The notes: generated by a model from the letters alone, not told the origin. Positions 16,459 to 25,814 are shown, numbered from the stretch's first letter. The stretch is 64,000 nucleotides of DNA from Salinispora fenicalii (GCF_000514815.1 NZ_KI911471.1:1-64000), one strand, 5' to 3'. Numbers and translations are program-made.

Positions 16459-17342
16459 CCGGGAATCACCATGGTTCCGAAGCCTTCCGAGGTAAAAATC
16501 TCCAGCAGGGTCGAGTGCGCGACCCGCCCGTCCACGACGTGCGCGGCGGGCACGCCCCCGCGCACCGCCCGCAGGCACGCCTCCATCTTTGGGACCATCC
16601 CCGACTCCAGGGACGGCAGCAGCTTCGCCAGCTCGTTCGCGGTGACCTCACCGACGAGGCTGGACCGGTCCGGCCAGTTGGCGTACAGGCCCGGCACGTC
16701 GGTCAGGACAACCAGCTTGCGCGCCCCCAGCTCGATCGCCATCGCCGCCGCGGCGGTGTCCGCGTTGAGGTTGTGCGGCACGCCATCCGCATCCGGGGCC
16801 ACGGTCGAGAGCACCGGGATCCGGCCGGCCTCGAGCAGATCGGTTACCACCGAGATGTCCGCCGACTCCACATCGCCGACCTGGCCGACGTCGACCGGCC
16901 GCCCATCGACGTACGCCGAGCGTCGGACCGCGGTGAACAGACCCGCGTCCTCGCCGGAGAGCCCCATCGCGAACGGACCGTGCGCGTTGATCAGCCCGAC
17001 CAGTTCCCGGCCGACCTGACCCAGCAGCACCATCCGGACCACGTCCATCACCTCCGGCGTGGTGACCCGCAGCCCGCCCCGGAACTCGCTGTCGATGCCG
17101 AGCCGGTCCAGCATCACCGAGATCTGCGGGCCGCCGCCGTGCACCACGACCGGCTTCAGGCCGGCGTAGCGGAGAAAGACCATGTCCGCGGCGAACGCCC
17201 GCCGCAGCTCCGGGTCGGTCATGGCGTTGCCGCCGTACTTGACCACGACGGTCGAGCCCGCGAACCGGGCCAGCCACGGCAGCGCCTCGATCAGGGTGGC
17301 GGCCTTGGCCTGAGCGCCGGTGAGATCCGCGGTGGAGCTCAT
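16455..17342 (-). CDS. argB: acetylglutamate kinase
   Basis: Phosphorylates N-acetylglutamate, normally the arginine-inhibited step. The 295-residue amino-acid-kinase-fold protein shows VVVKYGGNAM, VVVHGGGPQI, the NLNADTAAAAMA segment and the VPKMEACLRAVRGGVPAAHVVDGR region. The N-terminal helix preceding the core (AATLIEALPWLARFAG) is the type linked to arginine-sensitive hexameric enzymes. ATG 17342 has an AGG-rich upstream stretch; homology does not support the 14 extra in-frame residues. Confidence 0.96.
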   Translation of the reverse strand: MSSTADLTGAQAKAATLIEALPWLARFAGSTVVVKYGGNAMTDPELRRAFAADMVFLRYAGLKPVVVHGGGPQISVMLDRLGIDSEFRGGLRVTTPEVMDVVRMVLLGQVGRELVGLINAHGPFAMGLSGEDAGLFTAVRRSAYVDGRPVDVGQVGDVESADISVVTDLLEAGRIPVLSTVAPDADGVPHNLNADTAAAAMAIELGARKLVVLTDVPGLYANWPDRSSLVGEVTANELAKLLPSLESGMVPKMEACLRAVRGGVPAAHVVDGRVAHSTLLEIFTSEGFGTMVIPG

Positions 17343-17400
17343 GCCTGAACCTGCCTTCCATGCCGGGTTGCGGTGCCGCGCCACGCGGCGATCCTCGTGT

Positions 17401-18573
17401 TCACGACGAGTACGCCGAGTTCTCGTGCACGTACCCGTGTGTCAGGTCGTTGGTCCAGATCGTTGCCGCGGCCGTGCCCGCCCGCAGGTCGATACGGACC
17501 GTCACGTCCACGCCCCCGAGGTCGACCTTGGACCGGTCCTCGGCGGCGGCGCCGCCCCGGCACACCCACACCCCGTTCACGGCCACGTCGATCCGCTCCG
17601 GCTCGAACGCCGCAGCGGTGGTGCCGACGGCGGCGAGGATGCGCCCCCAGTTCGGGTCGTTGCCGAACAGCGCGGCCTTGACCAGGTTGTTCCGGGCCAC
17701 GCTCCGGCCCACCTCGACCGCGTCGTCCTCGCTCGCCGCGCCGACCACGTCGATCGTGATCTGCTTGGTGGCGCCCTCAGCGTCGGCGACGAGCTGCTGC
17801 GCGAGGTCGTGGGCGACGGCGGTGACCACGGCGGTCAACTCGGCCTCGGTGGGCTCGACGCCGCTCGCACCGCTGGCCAGCAGCAGCACCGTGTCGTTGG
17901 TGGACATGCACCCGTCCGAGTCAACCCGGTCGAAGGTGACCCGGCAGGCGGCCCGCAGCGCCGCGTCCAGGGTCTCCGGTGCGGCGACCGCGTCGGTGGT
18001 GAGCACGCTGAGCATCGTGGCCATCGCCGGCGCGAGCATGCCCGCGCCCTTGGCCATCCCACCCACGGTGAAACCGGCACCGTGCCCGACCGCGTTCTTC
18101 GGCCGGGAGTCGGTGGTCATGATGGCCTCGGCGGCGGCCGGTCCGCCGTCCTGGCGTAACGCCTCGACCGCCGTGCCCACGCCGGGCAGGAGCCGGTCCA
18201 TGGGCAGCCGCTCGCCGATCAGACCGGTGGAGCAGACGGCCACCTCACCCGCGCCGAGGCTCAACCCGGGGGCGACGGCGGTCAGTACCGCCGCGGTGTG
18301 CTCCGCGGTGGCGTGGGTGTCCTGGAAGCCACCGGGGCCGGTACAGGCGTTGGCGCCGCCCGAGTTGAGGATCGCGGCGCGAACCAGACCGCCCCGAACG
18401 ACCTGCTGGGTCCAGAGCACCGGCGCGGCCTTCACCCGGTTGGCGGTGAAGACACCGGCCGCCGTGGCGTGCGGGCCGTCGTTGACGACCAGGGCGACGT
18501 CGGCCGCCCCGCTCTCCTTGAGCCCGGCGGACACCCCGGCCGCCCGGAATCCACGGGGAGCCGTGACGCTCAC
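17401..18573 (-). CDS. argJ: bifunctional ornithine acetyltransferase / N-acetylglutamate synthase
   Basis: Recycles the acetyl group from acetylornithine to glutamate, and may also use acetyl-CoA. The 390-residue precursor has the autocleavage region KGAGMLAPAMATMLSVLTTD, where cutting before the Thr of ATM makes alpha and beta chains with Thr as nucleophile. CSTGLIGERLPMD forms the oxyanion region. It ends with the HGYVHENSAYSS type of C terminus expected for the family. It overlaps argC by four bases. Confidence 0.96.
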   Translation of the reverse strand: MSVTAPRGFRAAGVSAGLKESGAADVALVVNDGPHATAAGVFTANRVKAAPVLWTQQVVRGGLVRAAILNSGGANACTGPGGFQDTHATAEHTAAVLTAVAPGLSLGAGEVAVCSTGLIGERLPMDRLLPGVGTAVEALRQDGGPAAAEAIMTTDSRPKNAVGHGAGFTVGGMAKGAGMLAPAMATMLSVLTTDAVAAPETLDAALRAACRVTFDRVDSDGCMSTNDTVLLLASGASGVEPTEAELTAVVTAVAHDLAQQLVADAEGATKQITIDVVGAASEDDAVEVGRSVARNNLVKAALFGNDPNWGRILAAVGTTAAAFEPERIDVAVNGVWVCRGGAAAEDRSKVDLGGVDVTVRIDLRAGTAAATIWTNDLTHGYVHENSAYSS

Positions 18574-19571
18574 GGGGCGACTCCCCAGATGGAGAGGCCG
18601 GTGGCCGCCGGCAGGCCGAACATGATGTTGGCGTTCTGCACCGCCTGGCCGGCCGCGCCCCGACCGAGGTTGTCCAGGCCGCTGACCACGATCAACCGCC
18701 CGGCGTCAACGTCAACGGTCGCCTGCAGCTGGCAAGAGTTGGAGCCGAGGGTCGCGGCGGTGTGTGGCCACCGCCCCTCGGGCAGCACATGCACGAAGGG
18801 CGCGTCCGCGTACGCCTCGGCGAGCACCGCCTGCGGGTCGACCTCGCGTACGGGCACGGCGGTGACGGTCGCGAGGATCCCCCGCGGCATCGGCGCCAGC
18901 ACCGGGGTGAGCGACAGGCTGGTCGCCCCGGTCGCCTGCTTGATCTCCGGAACGTGCTGGTGCGCGCCGACCCGGTACGGCGACAGGTCACCCATGACCT
19001 CGCTGGCGAGCAGGTGTGCCTTGGCGCCGCGACCGGCGCCCGAGGTCCCGGAGGCGGCCACCACCACCACGTCGGCGGGCTGGGCCGCACCGGCGGCGAT
19101 CAGCGGGGCGAGCGCCAGGATGATGGCGCTGGCGTAGCAGCCGGGGTTGGCCACCCGGGTCGCGGCGGCGATCCGCTCACGCTGACCCGGCAGCTCGGGC
19201 AGACCGTAGGTCCACTGCCCGGCGTGGGTGCCCCCGTAGTAGTTGGCCCAGGCGTACGGGTCGGCCAGCCGGTGATCGGCGCCGAGGTCAACCACGCGCA
19301 CCTCTGGCGGCAACTGCGCGGCCAGCGCTGCCGACTCACCGTGCGGCAGCGCCAGGAAGACCAGGTCGGCATCGGCCAGGGCCGCCGGGTCGGTCTTGGC
19401 CAGCACCAGATCCAGCCCGGTCAGCTGCGGGTGCACGGTGTCCAGCCGGTGCCCGGCCTGGCTGTGCGCGGTGGCAGCGACCAGGTCAAACTCCGGGTGC
19501 CCGGTGATCAGGCGCAGCAGTTCACCCCCGGCGTATCCGCTCGCCCCAGCGACCGCAACTCGGATCCCCAT
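18570..19571 (-). CDS. argC: N-acetyl-gamma-glutamyl-phosphate reductase
   Basis: NADPH-dependent reductase, first gene of the operon; 333 residues. It has the Rossmann start VAVAGASGYAGGELLRL, the FLALPHGESAALA segment and the active-site cysteine in ANPGCYASAIILAL, plus SGAGRGAK. ATG 19571 is chosen because GGAGGTAGGT lies directly upstream and the Rossmann strand begins three residues in; a longer in-frame version would cross the promoter region. Confidence 0.97.
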   Translation of the reverse strand: MGIRVAVAGASGYAGGELLRLITGHPEFDLVAATAHSQAGHRLDTVHPQLTGLDLVLAKTDPAALADADLVFLALPHGESAALAAQLPPEVRVVDLGADHRLADPYAWANYYGGTHAGQWTYGLPELPGQRERIAAATRVANPGCYASAIILALAPLIAAGAAQPADVVVVAASGTSGAGRGAKAHLLASEVMGDLSPYRVGAHQHVPEIKQATGATSLSLTPVLAPMPRGILATVTAVPVREVDPQAVLAEAYADAPFVHVLPEGRWPHTAATLGSNSCQLQATVDVDAGRLIVVSGLDNLGRGAAGQAVQNANIMFGLPAATGLSIWGVAP

Positions 19572-19611
19572 ACCTACCTCCGTATAACAATGCAGGAAGG
19601 CTAGCAGCGTC

Positions 19612-19637
19612 TGCATGATCATACAAAGCATTGCATG
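19612..19637 (-). promoter_or_regulatory. ARG-box-like dyad over argC promoter
   Basis: On the minus strand CATGCAATGCTTTGTATG (19637-19620) is an 18-bp imperfect palindrome of ARG-box size. It overlaps a second dyad, TGTATGATCATGCA (19625-19612). The -10-like TATGAT (19623-19618) lies within the overlap, so ArgR bound here would block transcription of the operon. No good -35 was found, as is common for repressed actinobacterial promoters. Confidence 0.6.
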
Positions 19638-19680
19638 GCGATGAGGTCGTGTTCTGGGTCACCGGCCGCCACCCACGGAA

Positions 19681-19713
19681 AGGGCCCGTGTCGCGAATCG
19701 CGACACGGGCCCT
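19681..19713 (-). terminator. hairpin terminator after pheT
   Basis: A 15-bp perfect stem: AGGGCCCGTGTCGCG (19681-19695) and CGCGACACGGGCCCT (19699-19713), with a 3-base loop, followed on the minus strand by TTT. It ends the pheST transcript just before the arginine promoter. Confidence 0.85.
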
Positions 19714-19743
19714 ACCACAAGGCGGAAACGGAGAGGTCTGCCC

Positions 19744-22329
19744 TCACACGCCGCGCAGAGTGGCGCCGAAGCGCTCCGCGACACAGGCAACCGCCGCGTC
19801 CCGCGCCGCGACCGCCTCCTCCACCGTCAACGTCCGGTCCGGCGCCCGGAAAGTCAGCTTGTACGCCAACGACCGACGACCCGCGCCAAGCTGCTCACCG
19901 GCGTACACGTCGAAGAGCCGAACCGACTCCAACAACGCACCGGCCCCCGCCACCAGCGCCCCCTGCACCTCGGCCACCGGCACGTCGACATCGACCACCA
20001 GCGCCACGTCGATCAGGGCGGGCGGGAAGGACGAGAGCACCGGAGCCTGCCGCACCGGGGCCGCCGGGACCGCGTCCAGATCCAGCTCCATCGCGGCGGT
20101 ACGGCGGGGCAGTTCCAGCTCGGCGATCACCGCCGGATGCAGCTCCCCCGCGTACCCGACAGCCACGTCATCCACCACCACCTGCGCACAGCGCCCGGGG
20201 TGCCAGGGGGCGTGCTCCACGGCCCGTACAGCCACCCGGTCCGCGGGAATACCGGCGGCGGCGAGCACCGTCCGAGCCGCCTCGACCGCATCCGCCCAGC
20301 CAGCCGGACGCCCCTCACCCCACCAGCCACCCGGCTCGACCTCACCGGCGAGCACCACGGCGACGTGTCGCGGCTGCTCCGGCAACACCGCATCGGCGGC
20401 GGCGAACTCCGCGTCCGACGGCCGGTGCTCCACCCCCATCGCCGGCGGAGTGCCGACCTCCGCCCGCGGGTGGAAGACCGTACCGATCTCGTACAGCGCG
20501 AGGTCCCGCTGGCCTCGGCCCAGGTTCCGGCGGAGCACCCCGAGCAGCGGGCCGAGCAGCGTCGTCCGCAGCGCCGGCTCCTCCTCCGAGAGCGGGTTGG
20601 CCAGCCGCACCGCCCGCCGCCGAACATCATCGGCCGGCAGGCCCAGCTGGTCGGCCAACTCGACTGCCACAAACGGCGCGGAGAGCACCTCCACGTACCC
20701 CCGGTCGGCGAGCATCCTGGCCACCGCCCGCTGACGCCGCTGCTGCCAGGTCAGGCCGCGGCCGGCGGGAGCCACCGGCAGCACCGCCGGCACCCGGTCG
20801 TAGCCGTCGAGGCGGACCACCTCCTCGACCAGGTCGGCCGGGTCGGTCAGGTCAGGTCGCCAGGTCGGCGGGGTAACCAGGAACGACACCGCGCCACCAG
20901 CGGCGACACCCACCTCACCCGGATCCGCGGCGAGGCGATCCGGCCCGGTCACGACCGTGCAGCCGACCTCGGTGAGCAGGGCAGCCACCCGGTCCGGCGA
21001 ATAGGCCACCCCGACCCGTCGAGCTGGCAGGTCCGCCGGCAGGACCACCGGAGTCGGCGACGACACATGATCGATATCAAGGATCTCCGCACCGGCCGCG
21101 CCGCCGCCATGCTCCACCAGCAGCCGAACCGCCCGGTCGATGGCGACCAACGGCAGGGCCGGGTCAACGCCCCGCTCCCACCGCTTGGCCGCCGCGCTGA
21201 ACAGCCGGTGCCGGCGGGCCGTGCGCCCCACCATCACCGGATCCCAGTGGGCAGCCTCGAACAACACATCGCTGGTCTCCGCGACCACCTCGCTGCTCTC
21301 CCCACCCATCACAGCGGCGAGCGAGATCGGGACACCGGCGTCCGCGCCGGCAGCCGGGTTCGGATTCGGCAGCCCGGCATCACAGATCACCATGTCCTCG
21401 GCGACCAGCGTGCGCGCCACCCCGTCCAGGGTGGTCAACTGCTCCCCCGCCACCGCCCGGCGGACCACCAGCGAGCCGGTGATCCGGTCGGCGTCGAAGG
21501 CGTGCATCGGCTGACCCAGCTCGAGCATCACATAGTTGGTGATGTCGACCGGCAGCGAAAGGCTGCGGATACCGGCGGTGGTGAGCCGTTGGACCATCCA
21601 GGCCGGCGACGGCGCGGCCGGGTTAACACCGCGGACCATCCGCGCCGCGAACCGGTCACAGCCGACCGGATCCCGCACCTCCACCGGGTACGCCGGAGCC
21701 TCGGTGCCGGCCGGGGCGGACGCGAGGCCCGGGTCCCGAAACGGCACCCCGAACGCGTGCGACAGCTCCCGGGCGATCCCCCGCACCGACATCTGGTAAC
21801 CCCGGTCCGGGGTCAGCTCCACCTCGACCACCACATCATCGAGGCCAACCACAGGGCGGGCGTCATCGCCCGGCTTGGCGGGGCTGGAACCGGGCAGCAC
21901 AATGATGCCGGCGTGGTCCTCGCCCAGGCCCAACTCCTTCGCCGAACAGATCATGCCCTTGGAGTTACGCCCGTACGTCCGGCGTGCCCCGATAGCGAAG
22001 TCACCGGGCAACACCCCGCCGGGAAGGATCACCACCACCCGGTCGCCGACCGCGAAGTTACGCGCGCCGCAAACGATCTCCTGCAACTCACCGGTGCCGT
22101 TGGCGTCACCCACGTCCACTCGACAAAAGCGAATCGGCTTCTTGAAGCCGGTCAGCTCCTCAATCTCCCGCACCTCGCCAACGACCAGCGGCCCGGTGAC
22201 CGTACCGGCCAGGTCCACGACGGACTCCACCTCAAGACCGAGGCCGACCAAGGACTGCTCAAGGTCGGCCGGGGTCAGGTGCGCCGGCAGGTCAACGTAC
22301 TCACGCAGCCAACTGACAGAAACTCGCAT
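19744..22329 (-). CDS. pheT: phenylalanine--tRNA ligase beta subunit
   Basis: Beta chain of the alpha2-beta2 enzyme; it binds tRNA-Phe and edits mischarged tyrosine. The 861-residue protein has the N-terminal MRVSVSWLREYVDL, an OB-fold tRNA-binding domain (VGEVREIEEL to ~150), the B3/B4 editing domain (LPVDITNYVMLELGQPMHAF), B5, and a C-terminal ferredoxin-like anticodon-binding domain (FPPALIDVALVVD to RSLAYKLTFRAPDRTLT). Length is normal. It lies 36 bases after pheS. Confidence 0.97.
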   Translation of the reverse strand: MRVSVSWLREYVDLPAHLTPADLEQSLVGLGLEVESVVDLAGTVTGPLVVGEVREIEELTGFKKPIRFCRVDVGDANGTGELQEIVCGARNFAVGDRVVVILPGGVLPGDFAIGARRTYGRNSKGMICSAKELGLGEDHAGIIVLPGSSPAKPGDDARPVVGLDDVVVEVELTPDRGYQMSVRGIARELSHAFGVPFRDPGLASAPAGTEAPAYPVEVRDPVGCDRFAARMVRGVNPAAPSPAWMVQRLTTAGIRSLSLPVDITNYVMLELGQPMHAFDADRITGSLVVRRAVAGEQLTTLDGVARTLVAEDMVICDAGLPNPNPAAGADAGVPISLAAVMGGESSEVVAETSDVLFEAAHWDPVMVGRTARRHRLFSAAAKRWERGVDPALPLVAIDRAVRLLVEHGGGAAGAEILDIDHVSSPTPVVLPADLPARRVGVAYSPDRVAALLTEVGCTVVTGPDRLAADPGEVGVAAGGAVSFLVTPPTWRPDLTDPADLVEEVVRLDGYDRVPAVLPVAPAGRGLTWQQRRQRAVARMLADRGYVEVLSAPFVAVELADQLGLPADDVRRRAVRLANPLSEEEPALRTTLLGPLLGVLRRNLGRGQRDLALYEIGTVFHPRAEVGTPPAMGVEHRPSDAEFAAADAVLPEQPRHVAVVLAGEVEPGGWWGEGRPAGWADAVEAARTVLAAAGIPADRVAVRAVEHAPWHPGRCAQVVVDDVAVGYAGELHPAVIAELELPRRTAAMELDLDAVPAAPVRQAPVLSSFPPALIDVALVVDVDVPVAEVQGALVAGAGALLESVRLFDVYAGEQLGAGRRSLAYKLTFRAPDRTLTVEEAVAARDAAVACVAERFGATLRGV

Positions 22330-22365
22330 GACTCAGATCACCGTCTCCGTAACTCGTGCCCGCGC

Positions 22366-23433
22366 CTACGCGCCGTACCCGAACGCCCGAGCGAACCGGA
22401 CGTCCCCCTCCACCAGGTCCCGCATGTCGCCGACGCCGTGCCGGAACATGACCGTACGGTCGATGCCCATGCCGAAGGCGAATCCGGAGTAGACCTCCGG
22501 GTCGATGCCGCAGGCCCGCAGCACCCGCGGGTTCACCATGCCGCAGCCACCCCACTCGACCCACTGCGCACCCTTGCGGTGCTCCGGGAACCAGACGTCG
22601 AACTCCGCCGACGGCTCGGTGAACGGGAAGTAGTGCGGCCGGAAGCGGGTTCGCGCCTCGGGCCCGAACATCGCCCGAGCAAAGTGATCCAGCGTGCCGC
22701 GCAGGTGCGCCATCGTGATGCCACGGTCCACCACCAGGCCCTCGACCTGGTGGAAGACCGGCGCGTGAGTGGCGTCCAACTCGTCGGTCCGGTAGACCCG
22801 GCCCGGGCAGATCACGTAAATCGGCGGCGTGCGGGTCAGCATCGTCCGCGCCTGCACCGGCGAGGTGTGGGTCCGCAGCACCATGCCGGAGTGCTCCGGC
22901 GCGACGTGGAAGGTGTCCATCAACCCCCGCGCCGGGTGGTCCGGCAGGATGTTGAGCGCGTCGAAGTTGGTCCACTCCAACTCGACCTCGGGCCCCTCGG
23001 CCACCTCATAGCCCATTCCGACGAAGAAGTCGGTGATCTGCTCCATCAACGTGCTGACCGGATGGCGGGCCCCGGCCGGACGCCGGTCGGATGGCAGGGT
23101 GACATCCACCCGCTCCTCGACCAGCATCCGCTCGGCCTGCTCCCGCTCCAGTACCTGCGCGCGCGCGGCGTAGGCGCTCTCGATCGACCGGCGGGCCCCG
23201 TTGACCCGCTTGCCGGCGTCGGCCTTGGCGGCCGGCGGCAACGCGCCGATCTCACGTCGGGCCAGCGACGCCGGGGCCCGATCCCCGAGGTGGGCCGGGC
23301 GCAGCGCGGTCAGCTCATCCGGATTGGCGGCGGCGGCGAACGCCGCCTCGGCGGTGGCGACAGCCTCGGCCAGTGCGGCCGGGTCGAGCAGGGCGACCTG
23401 CTTCGGGTCGTACGGGTCGTTGCGATAGGACAT
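22366..23433 (-). CDS. pheS: phenylalanine--tRNA ligase alpha subunit
   Basis: Catalytic class II chain; 355 residues. The N-terminal coiled-coil that clasps tRNA is followed by the catalytic core: RHPVSTLMEQITDFFVGMGY, motif 2 (CPGRVYRTDELDATHAPVFHQVEGL) and motif 3 (FAFGMGIDRTVMFRHGV). ATG 23433 is chosen from the homologous start MSYRNDPYDP; a GTG at 23454 is possible. The upstream gap holds a hairpin and a TAGACT -10-like hexamer (minus, 23491-23486). Confidence 0.97.
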   Translation of the reverse strand: MSYRNDPYDPKQVALLDPAALAEAVATAEAAFAAAANPDELTALRPAHLGDRAPASLARREIGALPPAAKADAGKRVNGARRSIESAYAARAQVLEREQAERMLVEERVDVTLPSDRRPAGARHPVSTLMEQITDFFVGMGYEVAEGPEVELEWTNFDALNILPDHPARGLMDTFHVAPEHSGMVLRTHTSPVQARTMLTRTPPIYVICPGRVYRTDELDATHAPVFHQVEGLVVDRGITMAHLRGTLDHFARAMFGPEARTRFRPHYFPFTEPSAEFDVWFPEHRKGAQWVEWGGCGMVNPRVLRACGIDPEVYSGFAFGMGIDRTVMFRHGVGDMRDLVEGDVRFARAFGYGA

Positions 23434-23554
23434 GGCGTACAGGCACTCCCTCACGGCGGCGCCGGCCTTGTCAGGCGGCGAAGCGAGTCTACGGACGCGC
23501 GGCTGTGCCGCAGCCCGCCGGTGGGAGTCGTACGGAGAGCGGGTCAGGCCCGCC

Positions 23555-23574
23555 GCCCGCCGGCACCGGCGGGC
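23555..23574 (-). terminator. possible hairpin terminator before pheS
   Basis: GCCCGCCGG and CCGGCGGGC form a 9-bp inverted repeat with a two-base centre, 26 bases past the methyltransferase stop. It plausibly separates the infC and pheST transcripts. The two-base centre forces the top pair to open, so it is weaker than the other hairpins. Confidence 0.45.
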
Positions 23575-23599
23575 TGGCTAAACGAACGCCGTTGCGCGT

Positions 23600-24511
23600 T
23601 CACGGGCGGCCGCTCTCCTTTGCTGCTGTCTTGATCGCGGTTGTGGCCTCGAGCGGGCGCGGGGACGACGGCCGGCGCTGCGCTCTCGCTGAAGCGTACA
23701 GGCAGACCGCCGCCGCGGCAGCCAGGTTAAGGCTCTCCGCCCGCCCATGCAGCGGTACCCGGACCCGGGCCGCGGCGGCCTCGGTCAGCTCGGCGGGCAA
23801 GCCGTGCGCCTCGGAGCCGAAGACCCAAGCGGTGGGGGCGGCCAACCGGCCGGCATCAATCAGGTCGTCCAGATCATCCGCGCCGTATCCGGTGGTGGCC
23901 AACACGGCGAGCCCGGCGGCCCGCAGGTCGGCGAGCACCTGCAGCGGATCTGGCGCCCGCACCACGTCCACGTGGAACAGACTGCCCGCCGACGCCCGCA
24001 CCACTTTGCCGTTGTAGGGGTCGACGGCCGTACCGGCGAAGACCACCGTCTGGGCTCCCGCCGCGTCGGCGGTACGCAGGACCGTGCCGGCGTTGCCCGG
24101 ATCACGGATGTCGGCGAGGACGGTGACCAGCCGCGGCGCGCGCGAGAGTGCGGTGGCCAGCGGCAGGTCGAGGTGTTGACAGACGGCGATCAGGCCCTGG
24201 GGAGCGACGGTCTCGGCGAGCCCGGCGAGTGCCGCGTCGGTTACCTCGGAGACGGGTAGGTCAGCGACGGCCGCCTGGGCGGCCAGATCCCGGTACCGGT
24301 CCAGAGCGGCCGACGTACCGAAGAGTTCCAGGACCGTGCCCGGGCGAGCCAGGGCCTCGCGGACCGCCTGCGGGCCCTCGGCCAGGAACCTACCGGTGGT
24401 CTCGCGGTCGCGACGGCGGTGCAGTCGACGGGCCGCCACGATCCGTGGGGTACGGGGGGTGAGTGGGCCGGAGACGGCGTCGAGGCGCCCCCCGTGCGGT
24501 CGTGACTGCAT
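23600..24511 (-). CDS. SpoU/TrmH-family RNA 2'-O-methyltransferase
   Basis: A 303-residue SPOUT-class enzyme that methylates a ribose in rRNA or tRNA using SAM. The N terminus is a substrate-binding domain (RRDRETTGRFLAEGPQAV). The C-terminal knot carries the three SpoU motifs: VLADIRDPGNAGTVLRTADA, WVFGSEAHGLP and VPLHGRAESLNLAAAAAV. The RNA target is not predictable; it resembles RlmB/TsnR-like proteins commonly placed next to rplT and pheS in actinobacteria. ATG 24511 lies 29 bases after the rplT stop, so it probably belongs to the infC operon. Confidence 0.92.
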   Translation of the reverse strand: MQSRPHGGRLDAVSGPLTPRTPRIVAARRLHRRRDRETTGRFLAEGPQAVREALARPGTVLELFGTSAALDRYRDLAAQAAVADLPVSEVTDAALAGLAETVAPQGLIAVCQHLDLPLATALSRAPRLVTVLADIRDPGNAGTVLRTADAAGAQTVVFAGTAVDPYNGKVVRASAGSLFHVDVVRAPDPLQVLADLRAAGLAVLATTGYGADDLDDLIDAGRLAAPTAWVFGSEAHGLPAELTEAAAARVRVPLHGRAESLNLAAAAAVCLYASARAQRRPSSPRPLEATTAIKTAAKESGRP

Positions 24512-24540
24512 GGGAGACGCCTCGCGCTGCCGTGGGTGGA

Positions 24541-24933
24541 TCAGGCGGCCTGGGCCCCGGCGCCGCCGGTGCCCTGCTCCGCGACGGCCGCACGGGCCTT
24601 CTCGACGATCGCCGCGAAGGCGGCGGCGTCGTTGACGGCCAGGTCGGCCAGGATCTTCCGGTCGACCTCGATGCCGGCCAACTTGAGGCCCTGGATCAGG
24701 CGGTTGTAGGTGAGCCCGTTGGCGCGGGCACCCGCGTTGATCCGCTGGATCCACAGCTGCCGGAAGTCGCCCTTGCGGTCGCGACGGTCCCGGTAGGAGT
24801 ACTGCATCGAGTGCAGCACCTGCTCCTTGGCCTTGCGGTACAGCCGGGAGCGCTGACCGCGGTAGCCACTCGCGGTCGCCAGCAGGGTACGGCGCTTCTT
24901 CTGGGCGTTCACAGCCCGCTTGACGCGTGCCAT
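24541..24933 (-). CDS. rplT: 50S ribosomal protein L20
   Basis: A 130-residue 23S rRNA-binding protein needed early in 50S assembly. It shows MARVKRAVNAQKKRRTLL, the long basic helix (GQRSRLYRKAKEQVLHSMQY) and the globular C-terminal domain (RINAGARANGLTYNRLIQGL). It carries a short Ala/Gly-rich extension at the C terminus typical of actinobacteria. It is the third gene of infC-rpmI-rplT. Confidence 0.98.
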   Translation of the reverse strand: MARVKRAVNAQKKRRTLLATASGYRGQRSRLYRKAKEQVLHSMQYSYRDRRDRKGDFRQLWIQRINAGARANGLTYNRLIQGLKLAGIEVDRKILADLAVNDAAAFAAIVEKARAAVAEQGTGGAGAQAA

Positions 24934-24966
24934 CTCAGCTCCTTCGTTGGTTCAGGGTGGCGCGCG

Positions 24967-25161
24967 TCAGCGGCCGAGCAGCTTCTTGATGCGCTTGACA
25001 TCCGACTTGGCCACCTCGACCCGCCCGGTCAGCCGGCGGGTACGGGTGGAGGACTTCCCCTCCAAGAGGTGGCGCAGGCCGGCCTGCTGCTTCACGATCT
25101 TGCCTTTGCCGGTCACCCGGACGCGCTTGCCCATCCCGGTGTGGCTCTTCATCTTCGGCAT
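24967..25161 (-). CDS. rpmI: 50S ribosomal protein L35
   Basis: A 64-residue basic ribosomal protein. It begins MPKMKSHTGMGKRVRVTGKG and ends KRIKKLLGR, as expected for L35. It sits between infC and rplT, 20 bases after the infC stop, in the universal order. Confidence 0.98.
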   Translation of the reverse strand: MPKMKSHTGMGKRVRVTGKGKIVKQQAGLRHLLEGKSSTRTRRLTGRVEVAKSDVKRIKKLLGR

Positions 25162-25181
25162 GTGGAACGTCTTCTCCCCTG

Positions 25182-25814
25182 CTACTCGCCGGCATTTCCG
25201 GCGGGTCCGGCCGCCTCGGCCGGCGGTGCTGCCGCGGCGGCACCGGCCTCCCGCTCGCCCCGCGGCAGCGCGCCGCCGCGGGCCGCTGTAGCGGCAGCCT
25301 TGGTGGCGCGGTGCGGTGCGAGCACCATGATCATGTTTCGACCGTCCTGCTTCGGCGCGGCCTCGACGTACCCCAGCTCCGAGATCTCGGACTCAAGCCG
25401 ACGCAGGAGCCGGTAGCCCAGCTCCGGGCGGCTCTGCTCGCGACCCCGGAACATGATCGTCACCTTGACCTTGTCGCCGGCCTTGAGGAACCGCACCACG
25501 TGACCCTTTTTGGTCTCGTAGTCATGCGGATCAATCTTCGGCCGAAGCTTCATTTCCTTGATGACGGTCTGCTGCTGATTACGCCGCGCTTCGCGCGCCT
25601 TCAGTGCGCTCTCATACTTGAACTTGCCGAAGTCCATGAGCTTGCACACCGGCGGGCGCGCCATAGGCGCAACCTCGACCAGGTCCAGGTCGACGTCCGC
25701 GGCCAGCTGAAGGGCGCGCTCCAGCGGGACGATGCCCACCTGCTCACCCTCGGGACCGACCAGTCGGACCTCACGTGCCCGGATCTGCTCGTTCACGCGT
25801 GGTTCGACGCTGAT
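25182..25814 (-). CDS. infC: translation initiation factor IF-3, predicted AUC start
   Basis: IF-3 binds the 30S subunit and rejects non-canonical start codons. The 210-residue product has the N domain (RVNEQIRAREVRLVGPEGEQVGI), the lysine-rich linker and the C domain (DKVKVTIMFRGREQSRPELG), then an Ala-rich tail. Upstream in frame there is no suitable ATG, GTG or TTG at the homologous position. Instead GAGGAGG (25825-25819) lies four bases before ATC (25814-25812), which begins (M)SVEPRVNEQIR as in homologues. IF-3 genes are known for rare starts (AUU in E. coli), used in autoregulation. A longer frame starting at 25901 would run through the leader hairpin. Confidence 0.93.
   Translation of the reverse strand: MSVEPRVNEQIRAREVRLVGPEGEQVGIVPLERALQLAADVDLDLVEVAPMARPPVCKLMDFGKFKYESALKAREARRNQQQTVIKEMKLRPKIDPHDYETKKGHVVRFLKAGDKVKVTIMFRGREQSRPELGYRLLRRLESEISELGYVEAAPKQDGRNMIMVLAPHRATKAAATAARGGALPRGEREAGAAAAAPPAEAAGPAGNAGE

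Noticed and set aside
20137..23634. 1165-codon open frame on the plus strand
   Set aside because: It is wholly antisense to pheT and pheS. The composition (His/Arg/Gly/Pro-rich, no family motifs) is that of a shadow frame in GC-rich DNA.
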